60,496 bases of DNA. Source: Symbiodinium natans (Eukaryota; Sar; Dinophyceae; Suessiales; Symbiodiniaceae). Below are positions 11,701-21,100 of this stretch, piece after piece. The DNA lies in NCBI GenBank assembly GCA_905221605.1, contig CAJNDS010000240.1:129420-189915 (forward strand), written 5' to 3'. The number at the start of each line of letters is the position of its first letter. The first letter of the stretch is position 1. The notes under the pieces were generated by a model that saw only the letters and a list, made by a program, of their open reading frames with translations, made no database searches and had not been told where the DNA came from. Made by a program: the position numbers and the translations under genes.

Positions 11701-12295
11701 TAGGCTTTAGGCTTTAGGCTTTAGGCTTTAGGCTTTAGGCTTTAGGCTTTAGGCTTTAGGCTTTAGGCTTTAGGCTTTAGGCTTTAGGCTTTAGGCTTTA
11801 GGCTTTAGGGCTTAGGGCTTAGGGTTTAGGGTTTAGGGTTTGCCCGAGCAGGATCGCACGGTGAAAGTCTGGAACGTTCCTCTCAGCGGGCTCCGTCGGC
11901 GATTTGAGATGGGCAGCCAGGTCCTCGTCTATCGTGACGAGTACCCCGGCTGGGCCCGGGCAACTGTGGAGGCCACTGTGGCCGAAACAACACCGATTCT
12001 TGACGAGACCAGTTTCACGGTGGTGTCGCCACGTCCGCTTGCGATCCCAGAGGGCATGGACACCATGGTCCCTGTTTCTAGGAACCCGGAGTGGGCCCTT
12101 ATACTCCATTTCTTTAGACTTCGGTCCCCTTTGTAAGACCCTTTCAACCAATAAGGGCACCCTTTTTGTTCCTAGGTTACTCCTGAGCCAAGGTTTGCTT
12201 CCCTGGAGAAGCAGCAGCCGTCTCGATACCGTCCTATCGCCTCCGCGAGACGCGCAAGACCCACGTCTTGTCAATCTGAGGCTATCATGAATTAG
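5769..12295 (+). CDS. Gene A: Kelch-repeat, mucin-stalk, single-pass membrane protein (about ten exons)
   Basis: Exon 1 (5769-7085) encodes a signal peptide (LALFFTLCLLGNVSFVLAG) and six or so Kelch blades with repeated WxFGG/WYID signatures. Exon 2 (7203-7778) adds further blades. Exon 3 (about 7890-10,338) finishes the propeller and then carries a Thr/Ser-rich stalk (about 8010-9200), a conserved ectodomain, a GPS-like motif (CAFFNSSTGLWS...CRTSHTSMFTIL), a membrane span ([20 protein letters not shown]) and a cytoplasmic segment. Small tail exons follow at about 10,448-10,583, 10,675-10,805, 10,972-11,068, 11,258-11,343, 11,596-11,690, 11,843-12,073 and 12,176-12,295 (stop TAG). The tail exons are supported by matching frames in gene B. 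By analogy, a Kelch propeller on a stalk suggests a surface adhesion or receptor protein, but the ligand is unknown. Internal borders are approximate except 7085/7203 and 12,073/12,176. Confidence 0.75.
7086..7202 (+). other. Gene A intron 1 with direct repeats at both splice sites
   Basis: TGCAGGACAA occurs at both ends (7081 and 7198), so removing 7086-7202 joins LQ to DNFQW in frame with a GA...AG intron. Non-GT donors are known in dinoflagellates. The interior is a TA microsatellite. The gene B counterpart is 17,901-18,183 and is enlarged by GTAT/GTAA repeats. Confidence 0.75.
7779..7889 (+). repeat. Gene A intron 2, introner-like (family F), length divisible by three
   Basis: The ends ATCCTTGG and CCAAGGAT are inverted complements. 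Removing it joins SQGE to RMWMFGG, restoring a normal Kelch strand. At 111 bp with no in-frame stop it can also be translated through. The gene B counterpart is 112 bp (18,760-18,871) and shifts frame if retained. Exact cut points could slide by one or two bases. Confidence 0.65.
7918..7968 (+). repeat. Gene A 12-bp in-frame tandem repeat (Asn-Gly-Thr-Ser)
   Basis: AATGGCACAAGT is repeated about four times, encoding NGTS units, each with an N-glycosylation sequon. Gene B has a single unit, so the repeat expanded after the duplication. Confidence 0.85.
8010..9205 (+). repeat. Gene A Thr/Ser-rich mucin-like stalk repeats
   Basis: The sequence is dominated by ACGACAACAGCCACG-type units followed by TCAAGC/AGCTC-type serine repeats. 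It encodes [11 protein letters not shown] and [12 protein letters not shown] patterns, which is typical of heavily O-glycosylated stalks. A longer segment repeats around 8540-8730 and 8790-8990 (CTCTATCAGCTCCACGACAA core). Because of the repeat, other frames and the opposite strand are also open. Confidence 0.8.
10582..10676 (+). repeat. Introner-like intron, family A, in gene A (12-bp perfect inverted ends)
   Basis: TACCTGGGACCC at 10,582-10,593 and GGGTCCCAGGTA at 10,665-10,676 are perfect inverted complements. They separate the coding-like block GGRPFDAYMHGEEVLY from KRFIPAFIEGPGLFPDDGG. The same arrangement is in gene B (22,667-22,762), and a third copy is at 49,272-49,360. Confidence 0.8.
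11150..11245. repeat. AGTAT/GTATAG microsatellite inside a gene A intron
   Basis: A run of GTATA and GTAGA units lies between exons 6 and 7 of gene A. The unit-2 counterpart (about 23,390-23,500) keeps only scattered remnants. Confidence 0.75.
11344..11595 (+). other. Gene A intron with the unoccupied version of the viral insertion site
   Basis: Direct repeats CTTCCAGGTGTC at about 11,338 and 11,594 bracket this intron, which is made of TTTAGGG repeats, poly-C/G and the sequence GGGGTAGTATAGAGGGGG at about 11,563-11,580. In gene B the homologous intron holds the 22-kb element: the left flank reads GGGGTAGTATA and the right flank GTATAGAGGGGG. This is a direct empty-site comparison. Confidence 0.75.
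11690..11845. repeat. Homogenised TTTAGGC variant array ending in TTTAGGG
   Basis: About 17 consecutive TTTAGGC heptamers are followed by TTAGGGC and TTTAGGG units, all within one gene A intron. Such uniform spread of one variant implies local unit-by-unit amplification. The gene B counterpart (about 45,790-45,860) has TTTAGGG and TTCAGGG variants instead. Confidence 0.9.
12074..12175 (+). other. Last intron of gene A (GT...AG)
   Basis: Removing 12,074-12,175 joins MVP to [20 protein letters not shown] in frame, with GT and AG ends. GGAACCC...GGGCCCTTAT and ATAAGGG...GTTCC blocks are partly inverted, giving it an introner-like look. In gene B the acceptor AG is changed to AA. Confidence 0.75.
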
Positions 12296-12962
12296 AAGTA
12301 TTAGTACTATTACTACTACTATTATTATCATTATGATCATTATTTTTCTGATTATTTATGTTGGTCAGTAGTGCAGGACTGGAGCATGAAATCTTGCTCC
12401 AACGTAGTAAGTCGAGCTTTTGACCTGATCGGCCACAGATGACTGCAAAGCCCAGTTATCTCGCGTCAGTATGGTGTCTGATGGCATGGGGAGTAGGGTT
12501 TGCCTTCAAGGCTTCCTATACCCTAAACCCTAAACCCTAGTACTGCTGGGGGATAGTCCCGATGATGTGCTGGTTCACAGTGCAATCGCGCTCAGCTGCT
12601 CAGATTCAGAGATAGCGCCGAGTAAACCCTAAACCCTAAGCCGTGCGTAGGGCGTGACGTTGTTTGCAACAGCTCCTCATGCCGTTGGTCTTTGTGCTTT
12701 GGGATGCAGCCGATAGCTCCGATCCTACCTGTACAGATGCAGTGGACGCAGTGATTCTTTGTGTGTCCTATGGCGTCTGTTTACACTTCATGGATATGCA
12801 GTAAGTTTTCTTTGTAATGGCATGGTTGCGTTTGGATGCCGTGTTGATTTTTGTTTCTCTGCCTGTGAGCACGCCTGCCATGGCAGAAGGGAAAAGCCCA
12901 GGAAAAACCAAGATGAACCTACATGTCCCGAGCTTGACCGTTGCAAGTCAATTCGGCTGCAT

Positions 12963-12999
<37 letters not shown>

Positions 13000-14491
13000 G
13001 TGTGCATATGTAGATATGATAAACCCTGTTATAATCATTTATAATCTACAAGAAAGTAGGTTTTGGGTTCTTAAGGTCGGGTTCAGTGCAAGCCTTGCTT
13101 CTGCGGTGGCACGTGCCATTTGTTGACATTGTTCACGTGCTCTGGCTCAGCGCTCTCGCCGTGACAGAAACAAACCACAAGGGCTAAAGGCTAAAGAGCT
13201 ACCGTTGCAGAGGCATCGCAGCCGGAAGGGGCAACTCAGCTTTCGGAGGATTCAGCACGTCAGCACCTGCCTGCACGGCATGCCCATCTACATCAGCCGG
13301 CCACTCAGCCATGCCTGGATTGCAAGAAAGATTTGAAGAAGCCAGCTGCCAGGTCAACCATGCAAGAATTGCTGCTCCTCAGTCCTTGCTATAGCAAATG
13401 AGCCGGTGCGAGGCGTCTCCAAGCGACGCTCCAAGATTGCGGTTTGTAGTCTACGTACAGAGGGCGGGGGACGTAGTACGGGCTTAGTATAGCCCTTGAA
13501 GGCCTGCAAGCCTGGAAAGAGCTACAAGGATCCCGCGCCAAGATCACGCTCTCGCCGCACGCCTCGTACGTTGCGTACTCAAAATCCTGCTCCCCCTGGG
13601 AACGTTGCACTTTCTCAGCCTTGCATCGCTCCGTGTTTCAGAAGCGTGGCAGGCACTTTTTGCTCCTCTGCGTTTTGGGCTGTCGGACGGGTTTGCTTCG
13701 TCCTCGTCTTCAGGTGCCAAGGGCATTTGCATCTCGGGGTGCTACAACTGGCACCCTCACCTCGGGTTTGTCCCAAACTTTCAACTCTTTATAACCCCTA
13801 TAAACCCTATAAATAAACCCTATCAACTATATAAACCCTTAAAACCCTGTAACCCCTAGACCCTTTTTTGGTTTCCCCTTGCAATGTGGTCTGGAGTTGT
13901 CTTGGAGTAACCTTGGAGTGGTCTGTTGAGGGGGTTTAGGGTTTAGGATTCAGGGGTGCTTCTGGAGTTTCAGAGTGTTAATACATGTTGTACATAACGA
14001 AATATCCCTGTGCATATATATATATATATATATATATGCATATGCGTGTATACGATGTATATACAGGGTATGTATGTGGTGCACCAAAGACGGATGTGCG
14101 TTACCAGGCCAGCATGGCATGGAACGGCCGCCGGGCACCGAGAGGGACGTCTCCTGAGCTGGTTTAGGATTTAGGGTTTAGGGTTTGGGGTTTATATCGG
14201 GCACAGACTCCTACTGTATTTGCTCAAGAACCCCCCCAAAAAAAAAACAAAAATCAACAAGTGTGCTTCCTTTTATCGGTAGCATCAGGATTTTTGTTTC
14301 TTAAAATCTTCTTCCGTATAAGAAGGGTAATACAGGGATTTCTTTTTTTGGAGGGGGGGGGGGGGGGGTTCTGAAGCACATATTAGCAGAAGACGTGTCT
14401 GAACGCCTGCCCTTCCTTGATTCGTCAAAAACTGTAACATCATGTGACGGCTCAGGGGTTCCCACATTAGGGGAGATTCAGATTGCTCAGA

Positions 14492-14620
14492 TTTAGGGTT
14501 TAGGGTTTAGGGTTTAGGGTTTAGGTTTTACCCTAAACCCTAAACCCTAAACCCTAAACCCTAAACCTTAAACCCTAACCCTAAAACCCTAAAACCCTAA
14601 AACCCTAAACCCTACACCCT
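14492..14620. repeat. Head-to-head telomere-type array, (TTTAGGG)5 then (CCCTAAA)n
   Basis: Five TTTAGGG units (about 14,492-14,526) meet CCCTAAA-type units (14,530-14,620, drifting to CCCTAAAA). The orientation is that expected of two chromosome ends joined, or of an inverted repeat formed by local rearrangement. Confidence 0.85.
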
Positions 14621-14784
14621 AGACAGAGTGTGCTTCGCCTGGCTTGAGTGTGAGCGAGTAAACCCAGGACACATTCCAGGAGTTGCCAAAAGTGAGGAGG
14701 TTCACCCCTTCACCCAACCAAAGTTGTGACGAAAGGCATGGCTGGCTTTCGAGTTGCTATAGGGAGCTGCTTGTCGTTTCAATA

Positions 14785-14874
14785 GGGTTTAGGGTTTAGG
14801 GTTTAGGGTTTAGGGTTTAGGGTACTTTTGGGAGCTTTAGGGTTTAGGGTTTAGGGTTTAGGGTTTAGGGTAGC
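14785..14874. repeat. Two short TTTAGGG arrays separated by a 15-bp spacer
   Basis: TTTAGGG units at about 14,785-14,822 and 14,837-14,872 flank TACTTTTGGGAGC. The reverse complement of that spacer, GCTCCCAAAAG, recurs between CCCTAAA blocks at about 15,908, which suggests the whole cassette was copied in opposite orientation. Confidence 0.75.
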
Positions 14875-15224
14875 AGGTACCCGCGGAACAGAGTTCGTGT
14901 GGCAGCATCCTGATTCCCGGCCGACTCCCCAAGCCCGGATGCAAAAAAGGGTAGCAGTCCTAGCCGTAAAAAGGGGGGTAGCCCAAAGGAATCAGAAAAA
15001 GCGAGTGCTCTGGTCATTCCCAGCGCAGCCCGGGGGAGCAAGCAAGGTCGAGAGCCCAAGAACGAGGAGGGTTAAAGGTTCAGAGAGACCTCGGGCAAAA
15101 GGGCTTAGAGGGTTTAGCGTTCCTATCCCTAGACCCTAAACCCTAAACCCGCGAGTGCGAGTGCGAGAGCCGAAACCCTAAACCCTAAACCCTAAACCCT
15201 CTCTTACCCATATAATTTAAACCT

Positions 15225-15440
15225 TAATGACCCCTATGGACGGCAAAGTTTCGGGCAAATTTGCCTGCTTATGGGCATTTTTGCCTTGTGGGCATTTTTG
15301 GGCAATTTTGCCCGCTGTGGGCATCCTTGCCTCCTTGTGGGCTCCCCCCCCCCCACTTTTTGCCTGCTTGCGGGCGTTTTTGCCTCCGTGGGCCTCCTCC
15401 CCCCCTTCCCCCCCCTCGCTCCCCCCCCCCCTCCCCAGGG
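15225..15440. repeat. Minisatellite of GTGGGCATTTTTGCC-type units, then C-rich tract
   Basis: Diverged units with GGGCATTTTTGCC and GGGCAAATTTGCC cores, many of them short palindromes, run to a poly-C/CT tract. Open frames across it are repeat artefacts. Confidence 0.75.
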
Positions 15441-15444
15441 TTTA

Positions 15445-15590
15445 GGGTTCAAGGGTTTGGGGTCTCAAGGGTTTAGAGGGTCTCACGAGTTTACGGGTTC
15501 AAGGGTTTGGGGTCTCAAGGGTTTAGAGGGTCTCACGAGTTTACGGTTTCAAGGGTTTGGGGTCTCAAGGGTTTAGGGTCGTAGGGTTTA
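15445..15590. repeat. Three tandem copies of a ~50-bp telomere-derived unit
   Basis: Units begin GGGTTCAAGGGTTTGGGGTC and end TCTCACGAGTTTACGG. They start at about 15,447, 15,497 and 15,547. Confidence 0.8.
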
Positions 15591-15749
15591 GGCTTGGATT
15601 TTGGGTCCGCTGGCTTTTGAGCTTTAAGTAAGTCTACTGGGAATGTATTGAGCGAACTTTGTATTTCTAATTGTGGGTTTCTTGGCTGGGTGGGTTTTTT
15701 CTAACGCGTGACAAGCTGCCCGACTAGTGAATGCTCGGACTTGACATGC

Positions 15750-15945
15750 TGAACCCTAAACCCTAAACCCTAAACCCTAAACCCTAAACCCTAAACCCTA
15801 AACCCTAAACCCTAAACCCTAAACCCTTAGCGCCGAGTAAACCCTAAACCCTTAGCGCCGAGTAAACGCTAAACCCGAAACCCTACACCCTAAACCCTAA
15901 ACCCTAAAGCTCCCAAAAGCACCCTAAACCCTAAACCCTACCCTT
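15750..15945. repeat. Interstitial telomere-type array (CCCTAAA)n at the left of unit 2
   Basis: About 11 perfect CCCTAAA units are followed by a small higher-order repeat with TTAGCGCCGAGTAAA. It occupies the position equivalent to 4790-4996 in unit 1. Confidence 0.85.
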
Positions 15946-16583
15946 CTTTTGGCATCAGGTCGTGCACCTAATCGTGCAAGCAGCGCAGGTTCCAGAGATT
16001 TCGGACCTGAGGCGCGGCTGCGTGTGCAGACCGTGCTGCAGGATGCGGGTTTAGGGGTTTAGGGGGATTTAGGGGTTTAGGGGGGTCTAGGGGTTTAGGG
16101 GTTTAGGGTTTAGGGGTTTAGGGGTTTAGGGTCTATAGGGGTTTAGGGTTTAGGGTTCCGTCACGTATTGTTCGCCCCCGATGCCGCGCTGCCTTACACA
16201 ACGATCAGCCCAAACAAACCTCGCCTATTCGCGATTACTCCGGGTGGTTGGGGAGTTTTTGCGTGTGATGGGATTTGGGGTTGGAGGCTGTTTCGGTGTC
16301 GCCCTGTTCAGCTCCGGAGATCGTTTGTCTTACCAGTAGTAGGAAGAACTATGAATGATACATCAACATTTCAAGTTACAACAGTAGTGTCAGTAGAACA
16401 ATGACAGCCGCATGATCAGTTGCCGCACCTCTCCGTGGTATACACAACCGATGCAAACCTTGGTTCTCACATAAATACATAGTTGGGACCATTTGCTCTC
16501 AGAACCTGCAAAAGGCGGCATCTCAACAAATAGGGCCAGAGATTGCATACGATGAACCACGTTTCACCCAGAGTGCCTGCGTG

Positions 16584-18122
16584 ATGGTACACGCTGCCAT
16601 GCTGCTGACCTTGTTCTTCACGTGGTGCCTCTTTGGCAATGTTTCGTTTGTGTTTGCAGGACTGACATCATGGAACAACCTGACCTTGTCTAGCAGTCCC
16701 GAGAATCGGCGGGTGCACAGTGCGGTCATGAACGATGCTGGTCGAATCTGGATTTTTGGTGGGATAGGCACAACTTCAGGCACTTATTTCAACGACATCT
16801 GGTACATTGACACGCAGGTGGCAAATGCTGCTTGGAGCCAGCTTTCCACAACGAATGCCCCGCTCGCTCGCATCCAGCACGTCGCCGTACTTTCCAAAGA
16901 AGGACGCATGTGGATGTTCGGTGGACAACGCGACAACGGATGGCTTAGAAGCGACCTCTGGTACATCGACGTGGAAGCCACGTCGCCACAGTGGACGGAG
17001 GCCAGAGCTCACACCGGTGCGGGTTCGCGTAAAACCCCGAGCGCCGTTCTGACTGCTTCGGGGAAGAGGATGTACCTCTTTGGTGGGGAGCAAGGCGGCG
17101 TGCACAACGACTTGCGCTATTTTGATTTGGAGGCGGCGTCCCCTAACTTCGTGACCGTCTCCCCAAACGGCAGCTTGCCAGCCGCGCGGACCTGGCACAC
17201 GGCCGTCATTGATGCGAGTGACGTCATGTGGGTCTTTGGCGGCTCGAGCTCGGGGGGCTATCTTAACGATCTTTGGCGCATCGACCTTCAGGCTAGCAGC
17301 CCCACGTGGGAGGAGCTCACTCCGAGCGCAGGCCCTTCGGCCAGGCGCGACCACACCGCGGTCATATCGTCGACCGGGCGGATGGTGATTTTCGGCGGAG
17401 ACGATGGTGTGAGGTTGAATGAGGCATGGTACATCGACTTGCGCGCTACGAGCCTGGCCTGGACGCAACTGAATCCAGTCAGCACTGCTCCGCCGACTAG
17501 GAAGTTCCACAGATCCGTCTTAAGTTCGAAGGGGGAGATGTGGACCGTTGGAGGAGATACCGGCGAGCTGAGCGAGCTGTGGTACGCAGAGGCCCTTAGT
17601 CCAGAGTGGCTGGAAGTCTCCGCGACAGGCCCCGTGGGACGCTGGTCGGCCTCCGCCGTGCTCGATCCGTATTATCGGATGTGGGTGTGGGGTGGCTATG
17701 ATGGCACGAGCTATTACAGCGACTTGTGGTTTCTGCTAACCGAGGCTGAAAGTCCAAGCTGGTATCAAGTCCACCCATCAGGCAGCATCTCCAGTCGAGA
17801 AGGGCACAGTGCAGTCATCTCATCGAGTGGGACCATGTGGGTCTTTGGAGGAAACGACAATGGCAGTCCATCGAGTTCTGTCTCCTCTATCAACTTGCAG
17901 GACAATCTTCTTGGGGACCACATGAACCCTAAAAGGGTTTCTGGTTCAGCTACCTTAACAGGAGTTGTAAAAATGTAGATATATCTATATACATATATAT
18001 ATGTGTGTATGTATGTATGTATGTAAGTAAGTAAGTAAGTAAGTAAGTATGTATGTATGTATGTATGTATATGTGTATATGTGTATATGTGTATATGTAT
18101 ATATGTATAGATGTATACATGA

Positions 18123-18153
<31 letters not shown>

Positions 18154-21100
18154 CATGACCCCAATTTTCGGGCTCATCTGCAGGACAATTTTCAGTGGAC
18201 GGCCGTGTCCGTAGGAGGATCTATCAGTCCTCGGAGATACCACTCTGCCGTGCTCACGGAGGACGGAAATATGTGGGTCTTTGGCGGGGATGATGGATTC
18301 GGAATGGACCTCAATGACCTGGTGTACTACAACACCATCTCGGGCGGCTCGTGGACAAGCTCGGCTCCATCGGGTACTCTTCCAACCAGTCGGCGTCAGC
18401 ACATAGCCGTCGCCAACGAGACCATGAAGAAGATGTGGATCTTTGGTGGTTGTGCAGGCTCAACCCCAAGCTATATGAACGACGTGTGGAGCATCGACTT
18501 GCAGGACACAACCAGCCTGTCCTGGACACAACTATCCGTGACCGGGACAATCAGTGGCCGCGCAGGTTCAACAGCCATCATAACCTCGAGCCTGCGGATC
18601 TGGATCTTCGGCGGGACCGATGGAAGCGTCTTGGATGACGTGTGGTTCATCGACCCCGAGGCAGAGAGTCCGTGGTGGGGGCAGGTGGTCCCTGTCCCCA
18701 CGGCAGGGGCCCCCGTCGCCCGGCAGCTCGCCAGCGCTGTCTTGACAAGCCAGGGGGAGATCCTTGGCGCCAGTTATGAGCCCGAAAAGGTTTATGGTTT
18801 CATATGCCTTAAGAAGAATTATCGTAGCATAGGGTGTATGACCACACTTGTTAGGGTTCATTTGGCTCCCAAGGATGTGGATGTTCGGCGGGGCAAATGG
18901 CACAGGTGCTTTGTCGGATGTGTGGCGGCTGACTCCGCTGGCGGACGACCTATCAAGTACATCCACAACAAGCAGCTCAAGCACGTCGATGTCCAGAACA
19001 TCAAGCACATCAGTCACAACCACAACAACATCCAGCACTGTCACGCACACGACCACGACAACAGCAACGACAACACCCACGACAACAGGCACTGTCACGC
19101 GCACGAGCACGACAACAGCCACGACCACAGCCACTGTCACGCACACGACCACGACAACAGCCACGACAACAGCCACTGTCACGCACACGACCACGACGAC
19201 AGCAACGACAACACGCACGACAACAGGCACTGTCACGCGCACGAGCACGACAACAGCCACGACCACAGCCACTGTCACGCACACGACAACGACAACAGCC
19301 ACGACAACAGCCACTGTCACGCACACGACCACGACGACAGCAACGACAACACCCACGACAACAGGCACTGTCACGCGCACGAGCACGACAACAGCCACGA
19401 CCACTGCCACTGTCACGCACACGACCACGACAACAGCCACGACAACAGCCACTGTCACGCACACGACCACGACGACAGCCACGGTCACGCACACGATCAC
19501 GACAACGACCACGTTTACAGCCAGTGTCACGCTCACGAGCACGACAGCAACCACGACAGCCACTGTCACGCTCACGAGCACAACAACAGCCACGACAACA
19601 GCTACTGTCACGTACACGAGCACGACAACAGCCACGACGACAACCACTGTCACGCACACGACCACGACAACAGCCGCGACGACAGCAACCGTCACGTACA
19701 CGAGCACGGTCACGACCACGACAACAGCAACGACAACAGTCACGCACACGACCACGACAACAGCCACGACATCAGCCACTGTCACGCACACGACCACGAC
19801 AACAGCCACTGTCACGCACACGTCCACTACAACAGCCACAACGACAGCCACTGTCACGCTCATGACCACGACAACAGCCATTGTCACGTACACGTCCACG
19901 ACAACAGCCACAGCGACAGCCACTGTGACTTCCACCACGACAACAGCCACTGTCACGTACACGTCCACGACAACAGCCACCACAACAGCCACTGTCACGC
20001 ACACGACCACGACAACAGCAACGACAACACCCACGACAACGGCCATTGTCACGCACACGACCACGACAACAGTCACGACAACAGCCACTGTCACGCACTC
20101 GACCACGACAACAGCCACGACAACAACCACGACGACGGCCTCGTCGACGGCAACCGTCACGTACACGACAACAGCCACGACAACAGCCACTGTCACGGAC
20201 ACGACCACGACAACAGCCACCGTCACATACACAAGCACAATTACGACAACGACAACAGCCACGACAACAGCCACGACGACAGCCACGACAACAGCCACGA
20301 CGACAGCCACTGTCACGGACACGACCACGACAACAGCCACTGTCACGCACACGTCCACGACAACGGCCACGACCACAGCCACGACAACAGCCACTGTCAC
20401 ACACACGAGCACGACAACAGCCACGACAACAACCACGACGACGGCCACGACGACAGCAACTGTCACGTACACAAGCACGACAACAGCCACGTCAACAGCC
20501 ACTGTCTCGCACACGACCACAACAACAGCCACGACAACAACCACCACGACGGCCACGACGACAGCAACTGTCACGTACACGACCACGACAACAGCCACAA
20601 CAACAGCGACTGTCACGAACACGACCACGACAACAGCCACGACAACAGCCACTGTCACGCACACTTCCACGACGACAGCCACGGTCACGCACACTACCAC
20701 GACATCAACCATCAGCTCAACATCAAGCACAACATCAAGTACCACGAGTTCAAGCACCAATTCCACGACGAGCACTGCAACCTCAACCAGCTCAACCCTC
20801 TCCAGCACGAGCTCTTCCTCACAGACGGTGTCCTCCACGACGACTGCCTCTTCAAGCCACACAACGAGCAGCTCGACATCAACCACTTCGACATCAAGGA
20901 CGTCCACAAGCAGCAGCTCTATCAGCTCCACGACAACCTCTAGTACCTGGTCTATCTCCAGTACGTCAACTTCAACCATCAGCTCCACATCAAGTATAAC
21001 CTCAAGTACCACAAGTTCAAGCACCACTTCCTCAACAAGGACTGCGACCTCAACCAGCTCAACCCTCTCCAGCACGAGCTCTTCCTCGCGGACGGTTTCC

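Larger units (their letters stand above)
4997..12945. repeat. Tandem duplication, unit 1 (intact target locus)
   Basis: From CTTCTTTTGGCATCAGGTC near 5005 to the sequence ATGAACCTACATGTCCCGAGC near 12,915, this unit is colinear with unit 2 (15,943 to 47,042 once the 22-kb insert is removed). It contains gene A and its 3' exons. Similarity is very high in the Kelch and membrane exons, lower in introns and spacers. Edges are approximate. Confidence 0.8.
12296..15942. other. Spacer between duplication units
   Basis: Unit-1 similarity runs on to about 12,945. Beyond it lie AT microsatellites (12,961-13,005; 14,013-14,050), short TTTAGGG and CCCTAAA tracts, a head-to-head telomere-type array (14,492-14,620), poly-G (14,351-14,367) and minisatellites (15,225-15,590). 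A coding-like patch at about 13,496-13,600 (LQAWKELQGSRAKITLSPHA) may be an exon relic. No complete gene is visible. Confidence 0.5.
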
